Source of the DNA: Medicago truncatula
Taxonomy: Eukaryota; Streptophyta; Magnoliopsida; Fabales; Fabaceae
Direction: 5' to 3'
NCBI RefSeq assembly: GCF_003473485.1
Contig: NC_053042.1
Span: 53,407,762-53,471,761, forward strand
Length of the DNA: 64,000 nt
Shown here: positions 21,393-34,330 of the stretch, one piece after another
Position numbering within the stretch: position 1 is the first letter of the stretch
How the letters are laid out: every line of letters begins with the position of its first letter
The notes under the pieces: model-generated
What the model was told of the DNA's origin: nothing
Database searches by the model: none
What the model saw: only the letters and a program-made list of their open reading frames with translations
Program-made: the position numbers and the translations under genes

Positions 21393-21787
21393 GGCAAATT
21401 CTATGGTACATCCGATAAATTTGGGTGTATCGGTACACCAATTTGTTAAATTAATAATAAATTAGTTATTTTTTTGAAGAAAAATAATTATTTTCTATCA
21501 TTGACAACTATAATAATTAAATTTTATTTACCAAAAGCTTCGACGAAATAAAATTTAATTTTTACTAATAATAATGAATATTGATTATTTTTTATGACAA
21601 AATGTAAAATTTTTAATATAATCCTTATAAACAATGAAATGATGTTTTTTCTTATGATATGACGTTTTCTAAAATATAAATATTGACAAATAAATTTTTA
21701 TTTTATAAAAATGATCGTTAATTTATAAGTTTTGTGAAACAAGAGTACCGGTACACTACAATTTTTGAATGTACTGTAGAAGTTCCC
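21393..21787. mobile_element. Mutator-type MITE, family B
   Basis: 395 bp starting GGCAAATTCTATGGTAC. The end, read on the other strand, is GGGAACTTCTACAGTAC, so the terminal inverted repeats match at most positions. A further pair of related inner motifs is GTATCGGTACACC and its counterpart near 21750. Perfect 9-bp target duplication ATTTAATAA at 21384-21392 and 21788-21796. The interior is very AT-rich and non-coding. Confidence 0.8.
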
Positions 21788-22546
21788 ATTTAATAATTTG
21801 TTGATATACTGAATTGAAGAAATTGGTGTTTATTAAGCATTAGTTATGAGTATTCGTGTAGAAACAAAATCCATTTTAACATCCAAATAAGTTGATGCAA
21901 TGTGGATGGTCTTAGGCTCCAAAATTCCTAAACATGACCAGATTATATTATAAGTGTGTAATTTATGTGTTTCTGAATTCGATCTTTGATCGATCCATAT
22001 GAAAGAGCACTTGTTAAAATATGTTAGCTCTTTGGATAAATCTTTATACCTTGAACAATTACTCTCTATCTTTCTGTTGGGAATATCTTAGGCAAAAGCA
22101 GAAAATTTAAGATTTTAAATTCATAAGCTCACCTGATTCAACTAACTAATAAAGAAATAATGATATCAGTTCTTTAGATGCTTCCAACATAAATGTTTAG
22201 GCATCACCGATACGAAATGTAGGACAAAAAATACCGTTACTGCCGATGATGTGTAAATTAGAAGCAAATCACTCTCTGTAAGTAACCAATCATTAAAACA
22301 ATTTGACTCTTGCTAGTCCCATCTCATATAATTCTAGTTACATTTAAATTTATTTAAAATTTTACAATAATATCAAAATTGTCATGTTCATGTAAATTTC
22401 TAAAAACCCATCTTATATAATCATTCTGAATTTTCACCTCCTTTCATCCACAAATCACTATAGATGTGCAACCAAGATCTGAATCAACATCTTTGTCATT
22501 GATCTGTAAGATGTTAGTGTCAATTCATTTTACTTATATTCAATTT

Positions 22547-22729
22547 AGGTTAATGTAAATTAAGTTTACGTATATATATATATAGGAGGGTTAGTGTAAA
22601 TTTAATTTACAAATGTACAATTAAGGAGGTTAATGTAAATTAAGTTTACGGATTAGCCAAGATAGTTGATTTCAGGGAGACTCTGTGCACACAATATGTG
22701 AAATTAGGTTAATGTAAATTAAGTTTAAG
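22547..22729. repeat. Four spaced copies of an AT-rich motif
   Basis: AGGTTAATGTAAATTAAG or a close variant occurs at about 22547, 22587 (diverged), 22627 and 22705, usually extended by TTTACG or TTTAAGG. Two copies are followed by GGATTAGCCAA. The spacings (40, 40 and 79) suggest a roughly 40-bp unit with one missing copy. A TA microsatellite separates the first two. Confidence 0.6.
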
Positions 22730-23185
22730 GATTAGCCAATATGTGAATTAGGTTTGGAAGTTTCAAAAACACGGTGTGTGTGTGTTTGGAAGGAGGAATA
22801 TCTGAATTAGGTTTACGTTAGGTTTCAGTGATTAAGCGTGGATGAAAGGATTTTAGATTAATTTGAAATTTTTATTTTAGTTAAAGGGTATATTAGTCAG
22901 TCTGGGGTGTAACTTGTGTTTTTTGGGGTGTGAACTGAATAGCATCTGTCAAACAATTTTCATACATATTTTTTTTCTTTACAAGATTTTTTTTTTCATA
23001 TATATGTATAGTAAATAATTTAAAATTTTGGCACATGAATAAAAAAGTATTGATATCGTAGAAAAAGAAAACAGAGAACCAAGTATATGTGGTGCCACTA
23101 GAAGTAACAATGTGGTTACGGCCATCACACAACGCCGCTATTGACCACCATCTGCAACGCTTCCCTGTCAACCACCATCCACGGG

Positions 23186-24634
23186 TAGGCATGGCAACAA
23201 AATCCATACCCGTGGTTATCCACTTGAACCAAACTCAATTTGACGGATTTTCCCCTTTTTGACTGGGTTTAGGTTTTCCCCAATTTCAAAACATGGATAT
23301 GGGACGGGTATATAGGTACCCACCCCGAACCCATACCCAAACCCGTCCCGAATGCAGAAAACTACTTTATGTTAATATGTTATGTTATTTTGTTTGATAA
23401 TTGATGTGTTATAAAAACTACTATTGATATTTAAAGGAGCAACTAAATAAATCGGTTTAACAAATGTTAAAGTGAACATATTGTTGGATAATGCATTAGA
23501 ATATTTCTCTAGGGCTATGTTTGGATTGGTGATATGTGATGGAATGGAACGGAATGGAGTGGTACATAATTATATTCCATTGTTTGGATTTGCAAAAAGC
23601 GAATGGAGTGGGATGGAATACAATGGAACTCATTCCATCCAATACCACCCAAACCTTCAATTTTTCATTCCCTTCAAATTGGGGTGTATCCAATGGAATA
23701 GAGTACCGTAACAAAAATATTACATTTTTACCCCTGTTTTTATTTTATCTGTAACATGTTCCTCCAACTACTGTTCTTACGTTTTTTTCTTCTCTCGTTT
23801 AATTTTTTCATTGCTGTCATGTTTTCCTCTTAATTCCTCATGTGCATGCTTATTATTTCTTGCTCTGGTTTATATTTTTTCTCTATGTTTACCTTTAAAA
23901 AAAAAGAACTTTGCTACGTTGATTTTTTTTTTTTTAAGAAACTTTGCTACGTTGATGTATGACTATATATTCTTCAATTTTATTTTTGCTATTTTACCAA
24001 TAATACCTAGTATACAAACTGATGAGTTATAATGAGTTTTAAAGTTTCAACATGCGTGTATATTCCTAGATTTGTTATAGAGTTCTGAAGAAATGCAGTT
24101 TGTTAAACATATGGATGGCATGTCTAAATCAAATTAGGATGCTAAACTCTTGTTTAAATGTTTTAACGGTTGAAGGCAATAAAATTTTAGTAGTAATATC
24201 TTTATAATAATAGTATTTTTTAAATAAGGGTAAAAGTGGAATAAAAATTTATAACTTGTTCCGTTCCGTTCACTTCACAAACAATGGAATGGAAACATGA
24301 TTTTGTCACATCGTAACATATCCAAACAATGGAATGGAATCTTTGTTCCATTCCATTCCGCTCCGCTTCACTCCATTCCATTCCGCTCCATTCCGTTATG
24401 TTCCGTCAATCCAAACAGAGCCTAGGGGTTGCAAAAAAACTTCTATTTTTTATTAAAAAAAATTATTCAATGTGGGGACGGGGATGGGGCGGGGATACAC
24501 AAACCCGTTAGGGACGGGGATGAGGTTCAATTTCTCATCCCCGTTAGATATGGATAGGGTAACGGATAAATATATGAGAATCGGATATGGGAACGGGGAA
24601 TGCAAAACCCGTCCCCACCCCACTGCCATGCCTA
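23186..24634. mobile_element. Non-autonomous hAT element, interrupted by a nested MITE
   Basis: Left end TAGGCATGGCAACAAAATCC; right end, read inversely, TAGGCATGGCAGTGGGGTGG. Both ends run into G/C-rich ACCCG/CGGGT blocks, typical of plant hAT ends of the TAGGxxTGGCAA type. An 8-bp duplication TCCACGGG/TCCACAGG (23178-23185 and 24635-24642) matches at seven of eight positions, the hAT duplication length. Removing the Tourist-like insert at 23513-24422 and one copy of its 3-bp duplication leaves about 0.54 kb of hAT sequence and no transposase. Confidence 0.8.
23513..24422. mobile_element. Tourist-like (PIF/Harbinger) MITE nested in the hAT element
   Basis: 910 bp from GGCTATGTTTGGATTG to CAATCCAAACAGAGCC (inverted ends with one mismatch). 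Inner arms hold repeated GGAATGGAATGGA-type stretches and their inverse. TAG flanks both sides (23510-23512 and 24423-24425), a 3-bp duplication. A second family member at 47101-47957 has TAA on both sides. Open frames inside are by-products of the GGAATGG repeats. Confidence 0.8.
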
Positions 24635-24642
24635 TCCACAGG

Positions 24643-25159
24643 CCACCACTTGCGTATCATCACAAGGCTTGTATCTCCACCATCTGTCATGTATCCATGT
24701 CTCATGAGAAGTCACTTTGGAGACAGTGATTACAACTTCACTCTCCCCACCTTTGCAAATTTGGGAAGATCAAATTGTGTCTATCTTGCATGTTTTTGAT
24801 GTTATCTCTCCCTATTTCTCTCCTTATACAAAACGAAGTTACTTTCATTACCTCATCACAATTTCTCCCTCCATACTCTCTCTCTTCTATTTCATTGTAC
24901 TAAACATAGTGTTGGCTATTGGATAGAGCATAAAAATAACATCAAACATCAATTTAGGTGATCACAAACATGCAAACCCACAGGAGACCAACCATTATTC
25001 ATTCAAATTGCACCAATAATCATATTAAAATAACTTTCCAGTATAGTAATAACAAACTCGCTAGAAACAGTTCAATCGCATCTGAAGTTTCTAAGAACAA
25101 AACATCATATCATCTTTACATAGAAGTTCAATTTAAACTATAACTAAGATAGGCAATGT
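24643..25159. other. 3' flank of the LACTB2-like gene
   Basis: Sequence between the hAT element and the stop codon (25160) of the minus-strand hydrolase gene. It should include the 3' UTR. No separate gene is supported. Confidence 0.5.
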
Positions 25160-28100
25160 CTATTTCCTGAATTTGGTTTTGGCAGAACAATGCACCAAAA
25201 CAGCAATGCCAACCAGAACACCAGCAATAAGAAATGAAGATTTCCTTGGATGTATGCTGCAACTGGTGTAACCCCATATCCATCGCGACAGAAAATGTAG
25301 TCCACATGTATTTTTGAAATTCCGGATTGAAAATTCCTAGGGTAGATGCAGCATGTTCAGTCAGTTTCGACGATTTAACATCCAATCTCACAAGCAATTC
25401 CTCTCAACAGGCTATATATATTTTACAAAAAATATTGAATGCAGTTCCTGTTATACAGGGCCATTTCAGCACATACAACTGACTTTGAGGATAGAGCTGC
25501 AAATTTTATCAGGTAAATTTTAATGGATGAGGGTAGTCAGTGAGCCACCCAGTGCTGCTGTACACATCTATAATTTACCCAAGTTGTCAGCAAATGCAAC
25601 CAAACTGGAACTGAAAGTTTCTAGACAAAAATCCTGCAGATTCTCAAGAAATTGTCCACGTTTCATTAAATTTGGAACGTTAGTATGTCTCTAATTCAAA
25701 TATGTTTGCTTTACAATATTGTCGAGATTAAGAGATAGAACTGCAATTCCATGAATTATGGACAATTACGCCAGCCAAAATAATCACAAATGAACAAAGA
25801 AATGTGTAGATGCAGAGAAGTAATTAATCCAAAATTAGCATTAGTGTTAAGTCTGGTTAACCTAAGAGAAGAAACTATAAATTTCTAGATAAGTGGTGCC
25901 GATAACTAGAAAGGATATGGCAAAGTATCAAATCCATGGTGGACATCACATTAGTCAAGGCTCTAATTATTTTGCTGGTCCAGTCAAACTAATTAACCGT
26001 ATTAATAATAATAAAATTATAAAATAAGGGTCTTGCTAACATGTGCCGGGAATCTAAAAATACAAACTCTGTGTTGAAAAATATATATTTTTGAACTTTT
26101 ATTGAATCGAATACACAACTTTCAAGACAATATTTGTATATTTAGTAAGGGTGCATATTAGCATTTGCCATAAAATAAAAGCACCAGGCAGAGTACAAGT
26201 TACAACACCAACAACAACTAAAGCCTTTTTCCCACAAATTTCTCTACATAGATCAAACGGCATCAAAATTTCCTATTGTGAATTGTGTTTAATGAAAGAC
26301 CAGTTAAATCAAAATCCTTATCAGTGGTTTGACTTATAATTCTCCATGACCTCTCTTTCTCTAACTATTGGATTAGCTTCCATTTGATATTTAATATCTT
26401 AAGCATAATACAATAGAATAATTAAAATAGAAAAAAAGTAAAAACCTATCATACAAAGAAAATATTACACATCATTATAGTGCACACATTCATACATTCA
26501 TGAGATATTTCTAAGAGACTCTTCTGAAATGGTATTTTATTTTCCTTTAATAATGAGGCACCTCAGCTACATGCAAGTAGGCGTGGGGATAACAGTAAAT
26601 TTTGTAAATAAATGACAATATAACATGTATACGGCAAACCGACCTATGGTATGAAATGAAATAATGTTGTGTAAATATAAATACAATGATATGATCATAT
26701 ATAATAAAGTAAATGCGACAAAAAAAAAAAAAAAAAAAAAAACATCAATATGATTGACATTGTAGTTAATAAGTAAAAAGGAAAATGTTATCCTAGTCCT
26801 ACGAAGAAAAAGAGAAGGGTAACACAATAAATACGGAAAATATAAGACAGGGAAAGCATGGTGTGTGGGAAGAAAACATAAGGAAGGAAAGGGAAGAAAT
26901 TATAATATGCTCCAAGTTAATACTCTATGCAGTTCTATAACTGGTTAAATTCAATTTAATAATGGCTTAAATGCACTTTTGGTACTCCTATTCTATGTTT
27001 TTAAATGAAGGTTTAGTCCCCCTATTTTTAAAAACGTTTTGTTGGTCCCACTATTTAACTTTTTTTGGAACCTTGTCTCTCATCTAATTTTTGGGTCATT
27101 TTTTGATGACATGTCATATTCATTTATGACATGGCGGCGCTTGCTGACATGGATACTCAGTGTTTCCTAATAAACGGTGTCACATCATAAATGAATAGGC
27201 CACATCATCAAAAATGACCCAAAAATGAGATGATGGAGCTAAAAACAATTTTAAAAATAGGGGGACCAAAAAACCAATTTTAAGATAGGGAGACCAAAAT
27301 TTCATTTTTTTAAAATGGGGAACCAAAAGTGCATTTAAGCCAATAATAATTTATTTGTCACTTAAGAAAGTGGTGTAATAGTCCCAAAGCATGTAAAAAT
27401 CTCAACAAAGGGGGACTATAGGGAGAGATGCAGAGCATGCAGTGAAAGCTGAAAAGGACAGGCCTTATGTAGTTATACGCCCATGCAAGGTGGGATTTTC
27501 ACTAATATGTTGTACTAAGGATTTCTCAGAGATGTTTCAGGTGTTTGAAGATGGAAGCATGTTAGTTATTACCTTTGGTAATTTATGTTGCTCGGCCAAA
27601 TGATCCACATGGAGCCTCACATTTGATGATGCAGGAATCCAGGCACGTCGGTCAACATTAGAATATACATAGGCAACAATTTCAAACAATGTTTTTGCTC
27701 CACCTTCAATAGCTTTTAAGATAGCAGCTTCTCTACTCCTACGATTCCTGAAAAAAATTATAACCATCCTCAGAGTTGGTGACCATGAAATAAAATCCCA
27801 ACTATAACTGCTAACTTGTTCTGTCAAAGGAAATCGTTGATACTTTAGATATTCACACAACATCTGCTTTGGCCAGACATTAACTCTCCCATGCATAGGT
27901 ATCAAAGCATGTGGTGAAAGCTCCAGAAATTTGTATGTGGTTTCAAAGTATTCCTGTATATGACAATATTATTAGGCAAAAATACGCTGAATATGGTGCT
28001 TTATTAATATTAGTATCTTCTTTTATTAATGGCGCTCTTTTAAATGAACTTTAATCTCTAAGTTGCAGAGAATGCACCATTCTTTTCACACTTACAGACA

Positions 28101-31100
28101 TATTTCCACCAGAATTTATGTCCAAAAGAGCACTTCCCTGACTGGGACAAAATGAATTAATATGTTAGTAGAATGGAGTAATTAACACTATAGAATATTG
28201 AAAATAATATAGGTCTAAGAAAATATTGGAACTGAAAGAGAAAATTATATGGCTGACATTGGATAATATGAAGAAAAAAAATTAGCATGCCAAAGCCAAA
28301 TGATTTCTCTCTCTAAATCAGAACAAGGTAGAACATCATTCCCTATAATTTTGAAAAGAACATTTTTGCAGAGGTAAAACAAACAGATTGATCCTCTTAT
28401 GATTATGTTATCATATACGTGCTTTCTCTGTATCTTTTTACTTTTAGTATAAATAGGGTAACCCTCATGGAGGGAGGCTAATCTCTTTAGCTCGGTAGAA
28501 TCACATGGGCACAAAGCTCTCTTTCTCAAGAGTTGTAATGTTGTTGCATTCCCAAGCTCGGGTTCAAACTAGAGACCAAAGTTGCTCTCGGCTAAATTGT
28601 CAGTAACACATTAGTTATTGCATTGGCTGTCAATAATTAGCTTAATTTGTCTTAACATCAGTTTTATATAACTGACATCATTGATCCCAGATTCTCTTCC
28701 CGATGTAACCGAGGGTTCATCTATCTTTTATTTGAATGGTGCATTCCCCGCCCTCAATAATTTTCCAGTGTAGCTAACACAGTCTTTATTTTCCGAATGC
28801 AAACTAAGTTAATTTTCAACATCGTAATTCATAAACTATAAAACTTCGCCAACTTGCTTAATAGATGTTCTTTTTGTTTGCAATCAAATAATAGACACAA
28901 TTAGTAATTAGAATAACCTACTTCAGAAAAAACTCCCTATGCACTCTTAAAAGAGAAGAAAAACATCCTAATAAAAGAAATAGTTCACTAAAATTTCAAG
29001 TATCCACAACAGTCCAACTAAAACTGGAAAGTTTCATAGCAACCCAAATATGCATAAATACATGATTAATGAAATTTGAATGTGTACGTGTACGTGATAA
29101 GAAAGAAGAATTGATTTTCGTTTCATGTATGAACATATATTATGTCCATTTTGTTTAATGTGTGTACGGGTATTGAATGGAATCTTACCCGACACAATGA
29201 TCACCTACAATCAAGGAATGTGTATTCACATGAAGCAATGCCATATGGCCATCTGTATGTCCCTGAAACATAAAGAATTTAACCTTCAGCAGAAAATAAA
29301 ACCAATTTTATAATTTTCTACAAACTTAATTAAGAATTCAAGTAGAGTTTAATATGGTTTGAGATACCTTTTTTATTCTATCAAGAGTCGATTCAACCTT
29401 AAAAGAGTTAAGAATTAAAACCCTAAACAAAACCAATTTTACAAAAAAAAGATCCCCAGATTTATGATTCCAATACATACTTGGTTAAAATTTCAGTACT
29501 ATGTAACAAGGTTATTTTGTCAGGAACCAATTCAAACTTAAAAGAGTTACTAGGCAATAGTCATGGATGGTATTTGGTTTACACCTCTGAGACAATCTTC
29601 ATGCAAAAAGCACTGGATTTGAAGCATGGACAAAGCACGGGTTTGTTTTCAAGAGGTTACTTACCATCTTAAGAACCAATTCGACCAAAGCTTAATTTAT
29701 TAAAATAAGAAACGTCAAAGTTTTTTCTGGCGATTTAACATATAGTTGGTGAAAATTCACCATCCTATAAGGTAATGTCAAAAAAGAGAAGCAAATATGT
29801 CATTATCTGGTCATACATCTTAAAGGAAAATTTTCAAACATATATTATGGAGCCTGGGTCAAAAAAATTGAAGTTATTACAACCCAACTACACAGTACAT
29901 GAAAGATGATAGACCGGAACATGCTATAATCTGTAAAAGAAGGATAATACATGTGAAAAATACCGGTGCAAAAATAACTTTCAATTTCTGACCACCAATG
30001 TAAATGTCTTCATCTCCAGTAACCGAGGTATAGCCGAGTGACCAATCATCTGTAATCATAAAAAAAATCACAATATCAGTTTATTAGCATGGTGAAGTTA
30101 TTTAAGGTCAGAGTTTAAAAAACTAAAAGAAAAATTTAAAGCAAATCTGAAAAAATAATCATAGGTTTTTCTCTAAGAGACTTATATAACAGCATAGAAT
30201 TGTGCATCCAAGCTTTCTTACGTATTGTAAATCAAACTTACTTTCATAAGCAAAAGGAAGTCAAATATCACACTTGTCTCTCATTGTTTTATTTTCCACT
30301 GATATTTAATGACAAATAGTCATGGGTTATATTGTATGTCAGGCATTCATTTATGGGCCAATTTAACTGGAAAGAATATCTCCTACATGCATTAGTAGAA
30401 TGTCTATAGTATATAACTTAAGCCCCAAAAGAATGTTTGAAAATGACAGAAAAACAAGATGAAAGATAATTCAATTACAGTCAATTTGGAATATTACTAA
30501 AATGTTTTTTCACCATGGATGTATGTACTTAAGTTTTTAGGGACATAATTTTTTTTAATCTGTTCTTAATAGGACCAAGATATGGGAATAGGGTCAAAGC
30601 TAGTTAGACAGTTAGATCTCTGTTAAGTTAGTTACAGTAATTCAATCAAGGAGATGGATAGTTAGGTATTGGGGTTCCATCAGCAAGATCAAGATAGAAT
30701 ATGCATTTAGAAATTTCGATGGGAAAACTGGGTGAAAGTTGTGTTGCGAGAGGAAAACCATGGAGGAGAATTATTTCTCCTTGTTGACTTGATACAAAAC
30801 TAAAAATAAAACACATGTTTGCAAAATGACTACAAAAACATTACTGAAAAAATTGAAACAAAAAAATTAGCATTATAACCTCTACTTATGCGTCTCATGG
30901 TATTCTCATGCGCTAACAAAATAGCATCAGGATTGCACTTCTGTATAACTGAGAGACCTGTCATAAGAGGTGAAAATACACTAGAATTAGCAATACTATA
31001 CTCAATTTAATTTATAAAAATTAAAAACATTTTAAGTGTAAGCTTTCAAGTTCAATAATGTATCCATCACAGACAATAGTTTTTGCAAGAATAGGAGAAA

Positions 31101-34100
31101 ACATGACGATTCATGAAAAATACACTTGAATGCAGAACTAACAAATATAAGAGTATGTCTTGCTGCCTTTTGGTTCTGACTTGGTTTCAGAGCAGACAAC
31201 AAGACGGATAACTTTTTATGACTACCACACCATTATGGCGTGGCGTATACTCATATCATAGCATAACTTGACTATAAAAGAACACAAACTTACTAAATTT
31301 TTAGCAAAGACTTACCATCAACATGGTCACGGTGATGATGGGTGACAAAGACCACTAGTCTTCTTGGCAAAGCAGTAACAATATTCTTTAGCTGATAATT
31401 ACAGAGTAACGAAAAATAAATAAAAATTCCAAAAGCAGATAATGTGAAAATTGACAACTTATAGAAAATACGATATGGCAGGAGGGCAGAGTGAAATATC
31501 AAAAAAAAAAATCTAATATATTCCTCAAAAGTCACAGCTCAAATCTGAGCAGGAAAAAAAATAGATCATAAATTCAATCAAACAAATAGGACTTGCTATT
31601 GTTTTTTCTGTCAATAAATAATGCCAATATACTAATAACTAAGTAGTCATTGCAGTATGATCTAGTACGAAGTATGAAATATGCATCTCATGAGCATGAA
31701 ACAGAAAACAGAAAGATAAAAACATTATTTGAAGGCTAAAATGACATGTATTAACTGCACAATTTTGCATGTTATGCAGAAGTATAACCTCTCCATGGAA
31801 TTTTGACAGACATCCTGGATCAACTATCAGTGCATCTCCATAAACAATAAGTTGATTGTCCTTGGAAGCATTTGGAACATTCTCAGGTGCAAACACCACC
31901 AAATTTGTTGTGTGAAAAGGCTTCGCTGTCCTACTTCCCATAGGAATGAGTATAACACCAGTCGGATACTCCTGAAAATGAAAATAAATCTTCCATCTGT
32001 AACAGATTATTAACATAAATTAAATAATGACTTTGAAGAAAAATGCTTCCTCTATCTCCTTACCATGTGCATGAATATTGAACTAAAGCTATAATATTTG
32101 AATATGAATAAATAAATTGAAGATGTAACTTTTGTGTAGCAACATCTTGCTGATCTGGAGGACGGTTTTATCCTTTTAACCCAGAAACAGTCAAGAAAGT
32201 GAGTTAGCACATTTACAAGTGCATGGATGTAGGAGAGTGGTGAAAACCTAGTAAGACAAATCTCAACATTAGAGCATTCGCATCTCTTTTTTTTTTTCTT
32301 TCTGGTGAATTGTACATGCAATGCTGAGGGAGGTTGATAACCTTTTAGAACAAAAGACATGTTTCTGAAATATCAATTCCCAATAAATGTCCAACCATTG
32401 AAAGAAAACAATTTTTTGAAAGAAAAAAAAACCTGGTAGTTGATGGCTGGAGGGGCTTCCCAGTTTGCAGAGACAGACGAGTCATTTACAAGACCGACAA
32501 CTACCAATGGTCCAACACGATCACCATGTGGAATCACTTCCAGAAGCCAGTTAAGACAGCTTTGAATGGACATCCATTTATACGAATCTGTATATAGAGT
32601 TATAGCTTCACATTGATAATAATGAGAATGAAAGCATAGATCAACAATGCATGCAAGTAAACATTCACATTGACTTCATGAATGGGTTGAAATTCATGTA
32701 AACTACCTACACTGCTTACAGATGCTATACACTAGAAAGATAACTCATCGGTAGTTAAAATACTTGCAAAATAGAAATGGTCTCAATTTTTGTTCACTAG
32801 GACATCAATCGGCCGCCATTTATTCAGTAGAAGTGAAAAGAAAATTAACATGTTAGCACATGAACTTCGAAACGTTTGGTGGCAACAATGCACAAATTTG
32901 TGCATTACAGAAGTTAAGGAAAGTTATTTTTGAACCATTAGATTAAAAGGAACATTGATCATTATTATAGACTGCCCACATCATATCTTTCAAATTTGTG
33001 CATTGTGTATAGTAAATGTCACCGTAACGTTTAAACCTTTCTCAATCTCAGAATAAAATAAGAAAAGAAGCTTGAACTGCGCTCAAGAAAACAAAACACA
33101 TGGAGCTATATTGTTTTCATTCCCCTGTTACTTGGCTTCTTTACCAAGTTTCTGGGACCTCTATAAATATGATTTCTCTGAAATCCAGAGACTTTGGATG
33201 CGTTTATTACAGCTTTAAAAAAAATAGATTTTGGGTTAAAAGAATCTAGGGATTTTTAAAAATCTAAAGCTATTTATTTGTTTACTATCATAAAATGATT
33301 TTTTTTAAGATTTTAATCTCTTACATTTGAGTTCCTTGTTTTTAGAAAAAAATATATATATTTTGAAAAAGCTACTAGGATTAGCTTTTCATTTTGAGGC
33401 TAAAAATGATTTTTTAATCTGAAACAAACACTGCAAAAATAAAATAAAAAGTGATTTTTTGGTTAAAAAATAGATTTTTTATTCAAATAATATACAGATT
33501 CACTTTATTTGTCTCTCAATCCATTTTAGTTTCTCTAATTTTTGTTCATTTCTCTTCATTTTCTCAGCTATTTATTCCTACAATTATAATCACAAATACG
33601 CAACTATTACATCTTCCTAACCTGATTCCTACACATTTCTACCACATATCGCAATTCATACATTACTGCAAACAAAACAACAGCCAACAATATAAACTTG
33701 AGAAACCTGAAAAGTCCTTGATCTCATCATCTACAAGCTTCCCAGCAATGAAAACAGTGTTAACAGGTAAACCAGGTCCAAACGCAGGTTCCTTTACATA
33801 CTTATGAAACTTCCACTCTCCTCTTTCAACAATCCCAAACCCTAACTCTCCAAAAACCTAATCACAAAACAATTAAACACCAAATTCATAACTACTTTCA
33901 GCTCAATAATTCAAAACAAACCAAAATTCAAGAGCACTACCTCTTTTAGAGCGGAATGGATATCGAATTCACTGAAATTGAACTCATCGGAATGTGATAC
34001 CGAAATTTGTACCTCGACCGGTGGGTCCGATTGTGGTTGCAGTGGATTCAACTGCACTGAAGGTAAGTCCCAGAGATCAGAATCGAGGAAAGAATCGTAT

Positions 34101-34201
34101 TCTTCGTCGTTGAATTTGGGAGGACGTGATTGCTTAATGAGGAGAAACTCGTTTTGGTTTGAAGGATTTTGGATGATCAAAGCGAGTTTGTGAGTTGCCA
34201 T
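25160..34201 (-). CDS. Metallo-beta-lactamase-fold hydrolase, plant LACTB2-like, 12 exons
   Basis: Minus-strand exons: 34201-33941, 33857-33707, 32587-32433, 31971-31789, 31391-31316, 30957-30880, 30049-29964, 29262-29189, 28141-28096, 27953-27844, 27747-27573 and 25336-25160. All have GT-AG joints and agreeing phases; total 523 aa. The N-terminal part (1-190) looks like a degenerate Nudix domain (LALIIQNP, LLIKQSRP, DLWDLPS, ALKEVFGELGF). The MBL part has THHHRDHVDG (H268, H270, D272, H273), GHTDGH (H332 and H336), VGDHCVG (D351) and MHGR (H391), a full set of two-metal ligands. A LACTB2-like winged C-terminal segment follows (NRRSREAAILKAI). Human LACTB2 is an RNase; the plant substrate is unknown. 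The last exon adds a hydrophobic helix (about 499-516) and a basic tail, a possible membrane anchor. I recall Arabidopsis At1g25375 as similar. Confidence 0.88.
26028..26169. mobile_element. Mutator-type MITE, family A copy 2, in LACTB2-like intron 11
   Basis: 142 bp, GGGTCTTGCTAACATGTGCC to ATTAGCATTTGCC (ends inverted around TGCTAA/TTAGCA). Perfect 9-bp duplication ATAAAATAA at 26019-26027 and 26170-26178. It lies inside the 2.2-kb last intron (25337-27572) of the hydrolase gene. Confidence 0.8.
26964..27341. mobile_element. MITE with perfect 19-bp terminal inverted repeats, LACTB2-like intron 11
   Basis: 378 bp with identical inverted ends GGCTTAAATGCACTTTTGG and longer imperfect arms (GTCCCCCTATTTTTAAAA and its inverse). 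Flanks TTTAATAAT and AATAATAAT agree at seven of nine positions, suggesting a 9-bp Mutator-like duplication. I recall the GGCTTAAATGCACTTTTGG end as common in legume genomes. Confidence 0.8.
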
Positions 34202-34330
34202 TGTCCAAGAACTGGAAAACGGTAGTTGAGCGACAAGTTTTTAATAACAAGTACAACCAACTCAACTTCTATTACATCATTTAATAGCCGTTTTATTAGT
34301 TCCACATCTCATAAAAAAAGACTAATAATA

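Noticed and set aside
22547..22729. CRISPR-like repeat spacing
   Set aside because: This is a plant nuclear context, with imperfect copies, unequal spacing and AT-rich spacers.
23472..24729. Several open frames in 23.5-24.7 kb
   Set aside because: They fall inside the hAT/Tourist elements or their repeats and show no transposase motif.
27748..27843. Continuous open frame joining exons 10 and 11 of the LACTB2-like gene
   Set aside because: Reading through gives an unrelated insert in the middle of CEYLK-NRRSRE; a GT-AG intron in the right phase restores the family sequence exactly.
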